Source: Cryobacterium cryoconiti
Lineage (GTDB): Bacteria; Actinomycetota; Actinomycetes; Actinomycetales; Microbacteriaceae
Length of the DNA: 64,000 nucleotides
Assembly (NCBI RefSeq): GCF_004403065.1
Contig: NZ_SOHA01000039.1
Span: forward strand, 124,001-188,000
Direction of reading: 5' to 3'
Shown here: in pieces, positions 47,843 through 57,042 of the stretch
Layout of the letters: every line of letters begins with the position of its first letter
Numbering within the stretch: position 1 is the stretch's first letter
Translations under genes and position numbers: made by a program
Notes under the pieces: model-generated
Databases searched by the model: none
Told to the model about the DNA's origin: nothing
The model's input: the letters and a program-made list of their open reading frames with translations, nothing else

Positions 47843-48198
47843 CAGAACACCCCCTTCAGGTGCTCGATCACGGGTTCGACACCGGGGCGGATGATCACGG
47901 CGATCGCGTCGACGCGGATGCGGGGTGGCCGGGCCTCCGCCTGCTCGCACCAGGCGGCCGCGAGGCGACGCAGCCGCGCGAGCTTGGCGACGGTGATGGC
48001 CTCGAACGGATGCCCGAACCGGGTTCCGGAGCGCGTCTTCACCTCGACGAAGACGACCTCTCCCCCGATTTCGGCGACCAGGTCGATCTCGCCCTGCGCG
48101 CAGCGCCAGTTGCGCTCCACCACCCGGTAGCCGGCGGCGGCGAGGAAGAGCGCGGCGCACTCCTCGCCCTGCCTGCCCAGTTCGTCTTTGCGTGCCAC
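47842..48198 (-). CDS. yraN: YraN/UPF0102 nuclease-fold protein
   Basis: 118 residues with a PD-(D/E)xK-like fold: LGRQGEECAALFLAAAGYRVVERNWRCAQGEIDLVAEIGG, then VVFVEVKTRSG and HPFEAI. The acidic residues in GEIDLV and VEVK form the expected metal site. The GTG at 48198 is chosen because GGAGG lies five bases upstream; a GTG at 48204 and a longer frame exist. It begins the yraN-comM-dprA unit conserved in actinobacteria. Confidence 0.9.
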   Translation of the reverse strand: MARKDELGRQGEECAALFLAAAGYRVVERNWRCAQGEIDLVAEIGGEVVFVEVKTRSGTRFGHPFEAITVAKLARLRRLAAAWCEQAEARPPRIRVDAIAVIIRPGVEPVIEHLKGVF

Positions 48199-48320
48199 GT
48201 GCACCTCCGCAGCCCAGCGTGGCGGGCCGGCACCTCCGGCACTCGCGCGGCCGGCAGACTGTGCGCTCACCGCTGCCGCTCCCACTGGGGAGGACCGGCC
48301 GCTGGTGCCCACCACTGGCA

Positions 48321-48378
48321 CGAACCGACACCTTTGAGGGGTGGGAGCGGCGGAGCACCCCTCAAAGGTGTCGGTTCG
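48321..48378 (-). terminator. 23-bp perfect hairpin after the GDSL gene
   Basis: Arms 48321-48343 and 48356-48378 are perfectly complementary over 23 bp with a 12-nt loop, beginning 4 bp past the stop of the SGNH hydrolase gene. There is no T-run. It is a probable terminator separating that gene from yraN. Confidence 0.75.
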
Positions 48379-48382
48379 CCGG

Positions 48383-49072
48383 CTACAGGCCGAGGGCGGT
48401 CAGTTCTGCGTCCATCCGCTCGGCGATGGCGGCATTGCCGGCGTCGTTGGGGTGCAGGCCGTCATCGGCCATCCACTCGGGGTGCCCGTCGAGCCAGTGT
48501 GAGGCGCCGGCGATGTAGTCGGCATCGACTTCGAGCGCGGCCGCCCGCACCCATCCGATGATCTGCTCCACGGATTCCGGCCGCTCGTCGGTGTACCAGA
48601 ACGGTTCCACGGCGATGATGCGTGCCTCGGGAAGTGCCTCCCGGATCCTCTCGAAGTCACGGATGACCGCCGCCTCGATCTCGTCGGCACGGGCCGGCAT
48701 CGAAAAGTTGTCGTTGAGGCCCATGGTGCTGATCACCACGTCCGGCCGGGCGGCGATCACCTGGTCGACGATGTCGTCGCCCGACCTGCGGTTGTTCACG
48801 AAGCCGAGGCCGTCACGGCTCGGGTTGACCTCGGTCCAGCCGCGCCCGGACGAGACGATGGTCGACCAGCGCAGTTCCGGCGCCGACGCCCCCATCCCGC
48901 GCGTGTAGGAGTCGCCGTAGAACGCCACCACGATCTCGCCGGGGGCGCGGTTCGCGGCTCCGGGACCGGCCTCGCCCTGGCCGCGGATCAGGACGCCGCC
49001 GGCCACAGCGACGACCGCCGCCAGCAACACGGCGGCGGCGATCCAGAGGGCAGGGTGTCGTCGAGGTGTCAT
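48383..49072 (-). CDS. Secreted SGNH/GDSL hydrolase
   Basis: 229 residues. An N-terminal membrane anchor or signal (LWIAAAVLLAAVVAVAGGVLI) is followed by a GDSL-type hydrolase domain with VAFYGDSYTRG (nucleophile Ser), the Gly/Asn block STMGLNDN and the catalytic Asp/His in DDGLHPNDAGN. These are esterases, lipases or deacetylases acting outside the cell; the substrate is unknown. The ATG at 49072 gives a good signal sequence. Confidence 0.88.
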   Translation of the reverse strand: MTPRRHPALWIAAAVLLAAVVAVAGGVLIRGQGEAGPGAANRAPGEIVVAFYGDSYTRGMGASAPELRWSTIVSSGRGWTEVNPSRDGLGFVNNRRSGDDIVDQVIAARPDVVISTMGLNDNFSMPARADEIEAAVIRDFERIREALPEARIIAVEPFWYTDERPESVEQIIGWVRAAALEVDADYIAGASHWLDGHPEWMADDGLHPNDAGNAAIAERMDAELTALGL

Positions 49073-49130
49073 GACACTGATTCGGAGGCACGGTTTCCGC
49101 GGTTTGGTCGCACGCTCGGTCCCGGCATGC

Positions 49131-50291
49131 TCAGCGCACCAGCCGGGGCACCGATGCACCGGATGCCGCGTTCCCGGCGTCCGCGAACATGGCATCCGTC
49201 TCGCGCAGCACCCGCAGCACGTTGGCACCGGCCAGCGCGGCGAGGTCGGCGGCAGGCCAGCCGCGGCGGGCCAGTTCGCCGAGCAGACCGGGGTAGCCGT
49301 CGACGCCCTCGAGTCCGGCGGGAAACTCGTCGGTGCCGTCGAAGTCGCCGCCGAGGCCGATGTGGGCCACGCCGGCGACACGGCGGGCGTGCTCGATGTG
49401 ATCGGCGACATCCGTCAGCGTCACGACGGGGGCGGGGCCGGCCTGGTCGCCCTCGAACCACACGGAGTAGTCCTCGGACAGGAACTGGGGCACGAAGGTG
49501 AGCATGAACACTCCGCCGTTGGCCGCCAGACGCCCCAGTACGTCGTCGGGCACATTGCGCGGGTGGTCACTCAGCGCCAGGCAGCAGCTGTGGCTGAAAA
49601 TGACGGGCGAGTCGGTCGCGTCGAGCGCCGCGTGCGCTGTGGCCGGGGAGACGTGGGAGAGGTCGACCAGCATGCCCAGCCTGTTCAGTTCGCGCACGTA
49701 GTCGACGCCCCTCGCGTTGAGGCCGCCGTGCACGGGTTCGTCGGTACCCGAATCGGCCCAGGTCGTGTTGTGCACATGGGTGAGGGTGAGGTAGCGCACA
49801 CCGAGCCGGGCGAACATGCGCAGCACGGCAGGGGAATCGTTGAGGCTGTGCCCGCCCTCGGCGCCCAGCAGCGAGGCGATGCGTCCGGCGGCGCGGGCGG
49901 CCTCCACCTCGAAGGCGCTCCGCGCGATGGCGAAGTCGTCGGGGTAGCGCGCGGCGAGGCGGTAGACCCAGTCGATCTGCTCGAGTGTGCCCTGCACGGC
50001 GTCGGCGCCGACGTGGTCGTCGCTGACGTAGACCGACCAGAACTGCGCCCCGACCCGTCCGGCCCGGAGCCGCTCGATGTCGGTGTCGGAGGCCAGCCCG
50101 CCCTCGAGTCCCTCCACGGAGTAATCCCGGGCCTCGCGGCACTCCCACGCCCAGTCGTTGTGGCCGTCGATCAGTGGTGCCAGGGCGAGCGCCTGCTCCA
50201 CGACGACGGATGCCCGAGCGGATGCCGCGGCGACAGACGCTGCGCCGAATGCCGCGGCGACCGCGGGCCCGGGAGGAACTGGTGTGCTCAT
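49131..50291 (-). CDS. Membrane dipeptidase (peptidase M19 family)
   Basis: 386 residues of the renal-dipeptidase type with a binuclear zinc site: PLIDGHNDWAW (HxD), GAEGGHSLNDSP (bridging Glu), LTHVHNTTWADSG, VDLSHVSPATAHAAL, IFSHSC and HIGLGGDFDG. It cleaves dipeptides, possibly D-amino-acid ones, although the true substrate is unknown. No signal peptide is clear, so it is probably cytoplasmic despite the family name. Confidence 0.92.
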   Translation of the reverse strand: MSTPVPPGPAVAAAFGAASVAAASARASVVVEQALALAPLIDGHNDWAWECREARDYSVEGLEGGLASDTDIERLRAGRVGAQFWSVYVSDDHVGADAVQGTLEQIDWVYRLAARYPDDFAIARSAFEVEAARAAGRIASLLGAEGGHSLNDSPAVLRMFARLGVRYLTLTHVHNTTWADSGTDEPVHGGLNARGVDYVRELNRLGMLVDLSHVSPATAHAALDATDSPVIFSHSCCLALSDHPRNVPDDVLGRLAANGGVFMLTFVPQFLSEDYSVWFEGDQAGPAPVVTLTDVADHIEHARRVAGVAHIGLGGDFDGTDEFPAGLEGVDGYPGLLGELARRGWPAADLAALAGANVLRVLRETDAMFADAGNAASGASVPRLVR

Positions 50292-50421
50292 GACACCACG
50301 CTAGTGCCGGCCGGCACGGGCGGGGGATGGAAGCCGCCTACAGTTGTATCGGCCCGGTCGGGGTCCGGCATATCCCCGACGGCCCGCAACAGACAGCCTG
50401 AACCAGTTAGGACCCGCTCTC

Positions 50422-51234
50422 ATGATGGGTGCGCACCATGCCATGACCGGCGCCGCCGCCTGGGTCGCCGTGACGGCGACCGCCGGCCACGGCCTCGGCC
50501 TCTTCCCCGTCACGCCAGTGGGCACGATCGCCGGCGCTCTGCTCTGCGCCGGGGCGGCTCTCCTGGCCGACGCCGACCACAACTCAGCCACCATCTCCCA
50601 GTCCGTGCCCGTGCTCGGCCGGCTGGTCACCACCGGGATCTCCCGAGCCTCCGGCGGTCACCGGCACGGTCTGCACAGCCTGCTCGGCCTCGCCTCGGCC
50701 TGGCTGCTCGCCACCGTGATCGGGCTGGTGCTCTGGGAACCGGTGTGGGCGACGGAGCCGGTGCGCGTGGGCCCGGCCCTGATGAGCGCCGCCGCGATCG
50801 CGTTCGCGGCCAAGGTGCTGGGTCTGTCGAATAAGAAGTGGGGGGTGGCGTGGCTGATCGGCTTCGCGGTGGCGGCCTTCATCGCCGTCTTCGCCCCGGA
50901 GCAGCAGTCGTGGTTCGTGGTCTGCGTCACGCTGGGCTACGGCGTGCACCTGCTCGGCGACCTGCTCACCACGGGCGGGCTGCCCCTGTTCTGGCCCTGG
51001 ATCCCGAAACCGCCCCGATGGTGGCGGAAGGTGCCGGTGCTCGACAACCTGTGGTCGTCCGGCGGCTACCTGGCCGTGCCGCTGCTCGGCAACGCCGGCT
51101 CCCTGCGGGAATGGCTGCTGCTCATCCCGGTCACCGTCTATGCCGGCTACGGCATACTGTTCGCACTGTTGGAGACCTGGGACGTGGACCTGGCATCGGT
51201 GCTCGTGGATATCGCGGCGGCGCTGCCGCTGTAG
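50422..51234 (+). CDS. YdjM/DUF457-type membrane-bound metal-dependent hydrolase
   Basis: 270 residues starting MMGAHHAMTGAAAWVAV. The family pattern of His/Asp motifs between helices is present: GAHHAMTG at the start, LLADADHNSATIS, GGHRHGLHSLLG and VHLLGDLLTTGGLPLFWPW. About six hydrophobic helices separate them. Related E. coli YdjM is an SOS-regulated inner-membrane protein of unknown function. A start at 50425 is equally possible. Confidence 0.85.
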   Translation: MMGAHHAMTGAAAWVAVTATAGHGLGLFPVTPVGTIAGALLCAGAALLADADHNSATISQSVPVLGRLVTTGISRASGGHRHGLHSLLGLASAWLLATVIGLVLWEPVWATEPVRVGPALMSAAAIAFAAKVLGLSNKKWGVAWLIGFAVAAFIAVFAPEQQSWFVVCVTLGYGVHLLGDLLTTGGLPLFWPWIPKPPRWWRKVPVLDNLWSSGGYLAVPLLGNAGSLREWLLLIPVTVYAGYGILFALLETWDVDLASVLVDIAAALPL

Positions 51235-51296
51235 CGCCGCCGGAGTTCGCCCGGCCATCCGTCGCCCGGCGACCGGCCATCTCCTAGGCTGGAGGC

Positions 51297-51743
51297 ATGG
51301 GACTGCGCAATCAGCTGACGGATCTGCAGATGAAGACGATGAGCGTGCTGCACCGCGCGGTGCTGAAGGCCTCCGGCGGGCGCCTGCTGTCTTCGTTCGG
51401 ATCGATGCCGGCGGTCGAACTGCACACCATCGGCCGGTCCAGCGGCAAGCGCCGCACGACCATGCTCACCGCCCCCGTGCACGGGAACCGGCGCTTCGTT
51501 CTGATCGCCTCGAAGGGCGGTGACGACCGCCACCCGCAGTGGTACCTCAACTTGGTTGCGAACCCCGACGTCGAGCTGACCGTGCACGGTGACACCCTGA
51601 AGCTCAGGGCGCGCACCGCGACCCCCGAAGAGAAGGCCGAGCTCTGGCCGCAGATCGTGGCTGCCTACCGAGGTTACGACGGGTACCAGCAGAAGACCGG
51701 CCGGGACATCCCGGTCGTGATCTGCGAGCCTCGGCCCCGCTGA
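51297..51743 (+). CDS. Nitroreductase/deazaflavin (F420)-dependent family protein
   Basis: 148 residues with the split-beta-barrel Ddn family motifs VELHTIGRSSGKRRTTMLTA and FVLIASKGGDDRHPQWYLNLVANP. Such proteins bind F420 and reduce nitro or quinone-like substrates; the substrate here is unknown. A second F420-type enzyme lies at 61 kb. It lies 62 bp after the DUF457 gene on the same strand, so the two may be co-transcribed. Confidence 0.9.
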   Translation: MGLRNQLTDLQMKTMSVLHRAVLKASGGRLLSSFGSMPAVELHTIGRSSGKRRTTMLTAPVHGNRRFVLIASKGGDDRHPQWYLNLVANPDVELTVHGDTLKLRARTATPEEKAELWPQIVAAYRGYDGYQQKTGRDIPVVICEPRPR

Positions 51744-51784
51744 CCCGACCGGGTCAGCGGGGCGTTGTGATCAGACCAGGGTGA

Positions 51785-53254
51785 TCAGACCAGGGCGGCC
51801 GGCGTGCTGAGCACCTTCGGGAACACCGGCGGATGCACGCCGGCCATCTCCTCCAGTACCCGGATGACCTGGCAGCTGTAGCCGTATTCGTTGTCGTACC
51901 AGACGTACAGCACGGCCTTGTTGTCGGTGCAGATGGTGGCGAGCCCGTCGACGATGCCGGCCCGCTTGGAGCCGAGGAAGTCGCTCGAAACGACCTCGGG
52001 CGAGTCGATGTAGTCGATCTGTTTGTGCAGCTCGGAGTGCAGCGACATGGTGCGCAGGTACGTGTTGAGTTCGTCCCGCGTGGTGCCCTGCTCGAGGGTG
52101 AGGTTGAGGATCGCCATCGACACGTCGGGCGTGGGCACACGGATGGCGTTGCCGGTGAGTTTGCCCGCCAGCTCCGGCAGCGCCTTGGCCACGGCCTTGG
52201 CTGCCCCGGTCTCGGTGAGCACCATGTTCAGGGCGGCGCTGCGGCCGCGGCGGTCCCCCGAGTGGAAGTTGTCGATCAGGTTCTGGTCGTTGGTGAACGA
52301 GTGCACCGTCTCCACGTGGCCGTCCCGGATGCCGAAGCGGTCGTTCACGGCCTTGAGCACGGGCGTGATCGCGTTGGTGGTGCAGGATGCCGCCGTGACG
52401 ATGGTGTCGTCCGGGGTGATGGAGGCGTGGTTGATGCCGTGCACGATGTTCTTCAACGCGCCCTTGCCCGGCGCGGTGAGCAGCACCCGGGCGACCCCCG
52501 GGCAGGCCAGGTGCTGGCTCAGTCCCTCGGCGTCGCGCCAGCGTCCCGTATTGTCCACCACGACGGCGTCGTGGATGCCGTACCGGGTGTAGTCGACCGT
52601 GGCCGGATCGCTGGAGTAGATGACCTGGATCAGCGTGCCGTTGGCGAGGATGGTGTTATTGACCGGGTCCACGGTGATGGTGCCCTCGAAGGGGCCGTGC
52701 ACCGAGTCGCGGCGCAGCAGGCTCGCCCGTTTGACGAGGTCGTTGTCGGAACCGCGGCGCACCACGACGGCCCGCAGGCGGAGCCCCTGTCCGCCACCGG
52801 CGTGGTCGATCAGGATGCGCGCCAGGAGCCGCCCGATCCGTCCGAAACCGTAGAGGACGACATCCGTGCCCGCGGGGACGGAGTCGCCCTGGCGGTCGAC
52901 CACGTCTGCGAGCTCGGCACGGAGGAATTCCTCCAGGCTTCGTCCGGCACCCTCCAGCTTGTACGCCATGGCGAGGCGGCCGAGGTCGATCGACGCGGTG
53001 CCGAGCCGCAGCGTGCTGAGCACCTGGAGCAGCGGCAGGGTCTCCTCGAGCGGCAGTTCCACGTCGTCGATGTGCCGTGCGAAACGGTGCGCTTTGAGCA
53101 GACCGATCACCGATTGGTTCACCAGCCCCCGACCATGCACGCTCGTGACGACGTCGTTTTCCCGATATAGCCGACCGATCAGGGGAATCATCGCTTCCGC
53201 GAGTGCCTCCCGGTTGATCCACGTGGCCCTGGCGCGATCAGATTCCTGAAGCAA
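51785..53254 (-). CDS. Glyceraldehyde-3-phosphate dehydrogenase, long form
   Basis: About 489 residues. The first ~130 residues are a helical extension (MIPLIGRLYRENDVVTSVHGRGLVN). The NAD-binding motif GFGRIGRLL and the catalytic domain with ASCTTN (Cys about 291), HSFTNDQNLIDNFH and WYDNEYGYS follow. This ~480-residue GAPDH subtype occurs in actinobacteria beside the classical enzyme. The start is uncertain: the frame has a TTG at 53254 preceded by AAGGG, and no ATG nearby. Confidence 0.88.
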   Translation of the reverse strand: MLQESDRARATWINREALAEAMIPLIGRLYRENDVVTSVHGRGLVNQSVIGLLKAHRFARHIDDVELPLEETLPLLQVLSTLRLGTASIDLGRLAMAYKLEGAGRSLEEFLRAELADVVDRQGDSVPAGTDVVLYGFGRIGRLLARILIDHAGGGQGLRLRAVVVRRGSDNDLVKRASLLRRDSVHGPFEGTITVDPVNNTILANGTLIQVIYSSDPATVDYTRYGIHDAVVVDNTGRWRDAEGLSQHLACPGVARVLLTAPGKGALKNIVHGINHASITPDDTIVTAASCTTNAITPVLKAVNDRFGIRDGHVETVHSFTNDQNLIDNFHSGDRRGRSAALNMVLTETGAAKAVAKALPELAGKLTGNAIRVPTPDVSMAILNLTLEQGTTRDELNTYLRTMSLHSELHKQIDYIDSPEVVSSDFLGSKRAGIVDGLATICTDNKAVLYVWYDNEYGYSCQVIRVLEEMAGVHPPVFPKVLSTPAALV

Positions 53255-53327
53255 AAGACATACCCTTCGTTCTCGACCGCATCGTTGCGCCGAGTGTGCA
53301 GACCCTGCGGCCTGAGTATTCGTTGTG

Positions 53328-53651
53328 CTACTCGTCGAGCGCGAGTTCCTTCGGGAGTTCGAACTCCTTGGAGGCAAGCTCTTCGACGTTGACGTCCTTG
53401 AACGTCAGAACGCGCACCGATTTCACGAACCGGTCGGAACGGTAGACGTCCCAGACCCAGACATCCTTCATAGTCAGTTCGAAGTAGAAGTCGTGCTCCG
53501 TGTCACGGCGCACCAATTCCACCTCGTTCGCGAGATAGAAGCGTCGCTCGGTCTCGACGACGTACTGGAACTGGCCCACGACGTCGCGGTACTCGCGGTA
53601 CAGGGCCAGCTCGACCTCGCGGTCGTAGTCCTCGAACTCATCTTCTTCCAT
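53328..53651 (-). CDS. DUF2469 protein (Rv2901c-like)
   Basis: 107 residues of the conserved actinobacterial DUF2469 family: EVELALYREYRDVVGQFQY, ETERRFYLANEVELV, DVWVWDVYRSDRFVK and LTFKDVNVEELA. The role is unknown. Its place just after rnhB-lepB-rplS matches mycobacterial gene order. Confidence 0.92.
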   Translation of the reverse strand: MEEDEFEDYDREVELALYREYRDVVGQFQYVVETERRFYLANEVELVRRDTEHDFYFELTMKDVWVWDVYRSDRFVKSVRVLTFKDVNVEELASKEFELPKELALDE

Positions 53652-53663
53652 GGTGTCTCAATC

Positions 53664-54308
53664 TTACGCTGTGATCTTCAGCCAGGATTTGCGGTGCAGC
53701 ACGGCGGGGCCGAGCAGGGCGATGGCGTCCATGTGCGCTGCGCTGCCGTAGCCCTTGTTGCCGGCCCACTGGTAGCCGGGAGTCACGGCATCCGCCGCGA
53801 TCATCAGCGCGTCGCGGTGCACCTTGGCGATCACGGATGCCGCCGCCACCGACGCGCAGTCCTGGTCGGCCCGCACCCGGGTCACCACGTTCAGCGGGGT
53901 ATTGAGCGCCTTGTTCAACCAGTCGTCGTTGCCGTCCAGGAGCACCACGGCGCCGGTCACGTCGACCCCGGCCGCGTGCAGCTGCCCGAGGGCGCGTTTG
54001 CCGGCCAGGCCGAGCGCGGCGATGATGCCGAGCTGGTCGACCTCCAGCGCCGAGGCGAGGCCCACTGCGGACTGCAGGGCCCAGTCCGCCGCCAGCGGGG
54101 CGAGCAGCTCGCGCCGGGGCTGGCTGAGCATCTTCGAGTCGCGCAGTCCGGCCGGGATGGCGGCAGAGGCGGCGTTCACGACGGCAACCCCCACGCCGAC
54201 GGGTCCGGCGAGGGCACCGCGGCCCACCTCGTCGCAGCCGATGACGCAGGTTGCCCCGGCGGCCAGCAGGGCCAGTTCGACGTCGAGGGTCGGGTCCACG
54301 ACCGCCAT
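53664..54308 (-). CDS. rnhB: Ribonuclease HII
   Basis: Removes ribonucleotides from DNA hybrids. 214 residues with CVIGCDEVGRGALAGPV (metal ligands Asp26, Glu27), LRDSKMLS and VIAKVHRDALM, and GYQWAGNKGYGSAAH. It starts directly at the lepB stop codon (adjacent bases), so translation is likely coupled. Confidence 0.96.
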   Translation of the reverse strand: MAVVDPTLDVELALLAAGATCVIGCDEVGRGALAGPVGVGVAVVNAASAAIPAGLRDSKMLSQPRRELLAPLAADWALQSAVGLASALEVDQLGIIAALGLAGKRALGQLHAAGVDVTGAVVLLDGNDDWLNKALNTPLNVVTRVRADQDCASVAAASVIAKVHRDALMIAADAVTPGYQWAGNKGYGSAAHMDAIALLGPAVLHRKSWLKITA

Positions 54309-55055
54309 CTACCTCGTCTCCGTGGGGATGCCCTGGAAGACCTCCGGGTAGTCGTCGAGCCAGGTCCACCGGGCCATCGGCCAGCTGATCACCATGGCGC
54401 GGCCGACGACGTTGTCGACCGGGACGAATCCCCTGCCCGGGGTCTCGGTGTTGTAGCGGGAATCCTTGGAGTTGTACCGGTTGTCACCCATCACCCAGAG
54501 CGAGCCCTCCGGAACGACGATGTCGAAGTCATCCTTGGACACGCTCGTTTCGCCGGCGGGGAGCGAGACATAGGGTTCGGCGATCGGAACGTCGTTGACG
54601 CTCATCTGGCCGAGCACGTTGCAGCACGTGACGTGGTCGCCGGGCAGCCCGATGACGCGTTTGATGAGGTGGTCGTTGCTGTCGGGCGCGGACAGCCCCA
54701 CCGCGGACATCACCCAGTCGGCGGCGGCCACGACGGGGTTCTGTTCGAGCGGGACCTGCGGCAGCAGCCATCCGCCCGGATCCCGGAACACGACGACGTC
54801 GCCGCGGGTGATCGGGATCAGATCGGGTTCGAGCTGATTCACGATGATGCGGTCATTGACCAGCAGCGTGGTTTCCATCGACCCGGACGGGATATAGAAC
54901 GAACGGATCAGGAAGGTCTTGATCAGGAACGAGATGAGCAGGGCCACCACGAAGATGACCAGAAGGTCGCGAATGAATCGTGCAACGCCGCGCTTGGTGC
55001 GCTTCGTTTCTGTTCCCCGGCGATCGGATCGCAAGGGCAGAGGATTGTCTGTCAT
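54309..55055 (-). CDS. lepB: Signal peptidase I
   Basis: Cleaves Sec and Tat signal peptides at the outer face of the membrane. 248 residues: a basic cytoplasmic N-terminus, one transmembrane helix (LLVIFVVALLISFLIKTF), then YIPSGSMETTL (nucleophile Ser59), HLIKRVIGLPGD (general base Lys132) and MGDNRYNSKDSR. The ATG at 55055 is used because it places the basic region right before the helix. Confidence 0.96.
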   Translation of the reverse strand: MTDNPLPLRSDRRGTETKRTKRGVARFIRDLLVIFVVALLISFLIKTFLIRSFYIPSGSMETTLLVNDRIIVNQLEPDLIPITRGDVVVFRDPGGWLLPQVPLEQNPVVAAADWVMSAVGLSAPDSNDHLIKRVIGLPGDHVTCCNVLGQMSVNDVPIAEPYVSLPAGETSVSKDDFDIVVPEGSLWVMGDNRYNSKDSRYNTETPGRGFVPVDNVVGRAMVISWPMARWTWLDDYPEVFQGIPTETR

Positions 55056-55140
55056 TAAACCGCCTGAGCTCCTGACCCAGTGTACGGGTGAGGAGCTCAG
55101 GGGGAATCCAGCTAAAGCTGAGAGTCGACTGCGACGGGTA

Positions 55141-55485
55141 TTAGTCGCGCTTCTCTTTGATCTTGGCCTTCTTGCCACGCAGGTTGCGCAGGTAGTACAG
55201 CTTCGCGCGACGCACGTCACCACGGGTGATGACCTCGATGTGGTCGATCACCGGGGAGTGCACCGGGAAGGTACGCTCGACGCCGACCTGGAAGCTGACC
55301 TTGCGAACGCAGAACGTCTCGCGCACGCCTTCGCCGGAGCGTCCGATGACGACTCCCTGGAAGACCTGCACACGAGAGCGGGCGCCCTCAACGATGTTGA
55401 CGTGGACCTTGACGGTATCGCCGGCGCGGAAGGCCGGGATGTCCTTGCGGAGGGATGGTGCATCCACCTGGTCGAGAATATGCAT
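55141..55485 (-). CDS. rplS: 50S ribosomal protein L19
   Basis: 114 residues with [40 protein letters not shown] and [21 protein letters not shown], all canonical. An ATG start is at 55485. A 220-bp leader with a good promoter precedes it. lepB follows 85 bp downstream. Confidence 0.97.
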   Translation of the reverse strand: MHILDQVDAPSLRKDIPAFRAGDTVKVHVNIVEGARSRVQVFQGVVIGRSGEGVRETFCVRKVSFQVGVERTFPVHSPVIDHIEVITRGDVRRAKLYYLRNLRGKKAKIKEKRD

Positions 55486-55634
55486 ATTGGTTCGCTCTCT
55501 GTATCCGCCACAGGACGACTACGGCTTATGTTGTCCGACACGCGAGGCGTGCGGAACAGCAAATGAATGAGTGTGTGTCATGCCGATACGGTGCAGCTCC
55601 CCTGTGGCAGAGGCTTGCTACGGCACAATCGCCC

Positions 55635-55664
55635 ATTATGTCACGAAAACGAGCCTGCCTGCAA
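55635..55664 (-). promoter_or_regulatory. Probable rplS promoter
   Basis: On the minus strand a -35 TTGCAG (55659-55664) and a -10 CATAAT (55635-55640) are separated by 18 bp. This would give a transcript leader of about 140 nt before the rplS start, long enough for L19 autoregulation. Confidence 0.45.
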
Positions 55665-55710
55665 AAGGTGCACCCAGGGCCGGCGAGAGAACGGAGTGAA
55701 GCCTCCGGGG

Positions 55711-56280
55711 CTATCCGGCCTGGTCGCCGCCGGTGTTCCGGGTGTTCCGGTCGGGCGGACCGTCATCGTTCAGCGGGCTCTCCCGAACGATGATCACGGA
55801 GGGATCCGGTGTGGGGGTGAAGCGGTCGGTCGGCGGGATCGTCGGCGGCACCCCGTTCGGCGAGACGGGACCGCGCGCCGTCTCCTCCACGAGCAGCATC
55901 ATGGCCCGCATACTGCGGCGGGCGGCGGCGTACAGTTCCCAGATCGAGAACCAGAAGGCGCCGAGCCCGACCAGGATCACGAGTGCGGCCAGTCCCGGCG
56001 CGACACCATAGGTGAAGCCCATGGCGATGATGAGACCGTGCCAGAGGGTGAGGACGCCCACGTCCGGCCACGACACCATCCGGGCGCTGCGCACCTCGGA
56101 GCGGGCGAAGAAGATCAGGCTCACGGCCAGCAGGCCGACCCCGACCACAAGGCCGGTGAAGAAGCTGCCGACCACGTCCCAGCCGCCGCTCCCGTAGACG
56201 GAGGCACCGATCAGAAGCCACGCCGGAAGAACGACGACGGCGATGAACTGCCAGTAGTAGAAGACCCTGCGTACGAACAC
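55711..56280 (-). CDS. Conserved-type four-helix membrane protein, function unknown
   Basis: 189 residues from a GTG. Four hydrophobic segments are visible (about 10-28, 36-62, 77-95 and 96-115), the last two close together with little loop. A charged, Pro/Thr/Asp-rich cytoplasmic tail follows from ~120. The pattern WYxxW at WQFIAVVVLPAW and the tail DRFTPTPDPSVIIV give no known domain. It lies between trmD and rplS, where actinobacteria have no fixed gene. Confidence 0.7.
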   Translation of the reverse strand: MFVRRVFYYWQFIAVVVLPAWLLIGASVYGSGGWDVVGSFFTGLVVGVGLLAVSLIFFARSEVRSARMVSWPDVGVLTLWHGLIIAMGFTYGVAPGLAALVILVGLGAFWFSIWELYAAARRSMRAMMLLVEETARGPVSPNGVPPTIPPTDRFTPTPDPSVIIVRESPLNDDGPPDRNTRNTGGDQAG

Positions 56281-56316
56281 GGGATCAGACTACCCGGCCA
56301 GTCCGGGCGGGACCGC

Positions 56317-57033
56317 TCAGTTCGCTGGCGGCAGAAGGTCCGGGCGCACCCGGGCCGTGCGCTCGAGCTGCTGCTCGCGCCGCCACGCGGCTATTGCGCC
56401 GTGGTTTCCGCTCAGGAGCACCGGGGGAACGTCGAGTCCGCGCCAGGCCGAGGGTTTCGTGTAGCTCGGGTATTCGAGCAGGCCGTCCTCGTGGGATTCT
56501 TCGACGAGACTCTCCGGGTTGCCGACGACGCCCGGGATCAGCCGGCCGACGGCCTCGATCATGGCCATCACCGCCACCTCTCCCCCGTTCAGCACATAGT
56601 CGCCGAGGCTGACGAGCCGCACCCGACCCTCCACGGCGAAGTGGTCGAAGACCCGCTGGTCGATGCCCTCGTACCGGCCGCACCCGAAGATCAGGTTCGA
56701 CTCCCCGGCCAGTTCGCGGGCCATGGCCTGAGTGAACAACTCACCGGCGGGAGACGGGAAGATCAGGAGCGGAGCGGCATCCGTTGCCGCCGGTACGTCT
56801 TGCACGTCGGAGAGGATGGCGTCGATCGCGTCACCCCACGGTTCCGGCTTCATCACCATGCCGGCGCCGCCGCCGTACGGCGTGTCGTCGACGGAGTGGT
56901 GCCGGTCGTGCGTGTGGTCGCGCAGATTGTGCACCCGCAGATCGATCAGGCCCGACTGACGGGCCTTGCCGACCAGGGAGACGTCGAGGACGGAGAAGAA
57001 CTCCGGAAAGATCGTGATGATGTCAATGCGCAC
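56317..57033 (-). CDS. trmD: tRNA (guanine-37-N1)-methyltransferase
   Basis: Methylates G37 next to the anticodon to prevent frameshifting. 238 residues from a GTG ([12 protein letters not shown]). The SPOUT trefoil-knot motifs are present: [27 protein letters not shown] and [15 protein letters not shown] formate/nitrite-type channel gene separates it from rimM, with which it is normally adjacent. Confidence 0.96.
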   Translation of the reverse strand: MRIDIITIFPEFFSVLDVSLVGKARQSGLIDLRVHNLRDHTHDRHHSVDDTPYGGGAGMVMKPEPWGDAIDAILSDVQDVPAATDAAPLLIFPSPAGELFTQAMARELAGESNLIFGCGRYEGIDQRVFDHFAVEGRVRLVSLGDYVLNGGEVAVMAMIEAVGRLIPGVVGNPESLVEESHEDGLLEYPSYTKPSAWRGLDVPPVLLSGNHGAIAAWRREQQLERTARVRPDLLPPAN

Positions 57034-57042
57034 AGGAGAAGT

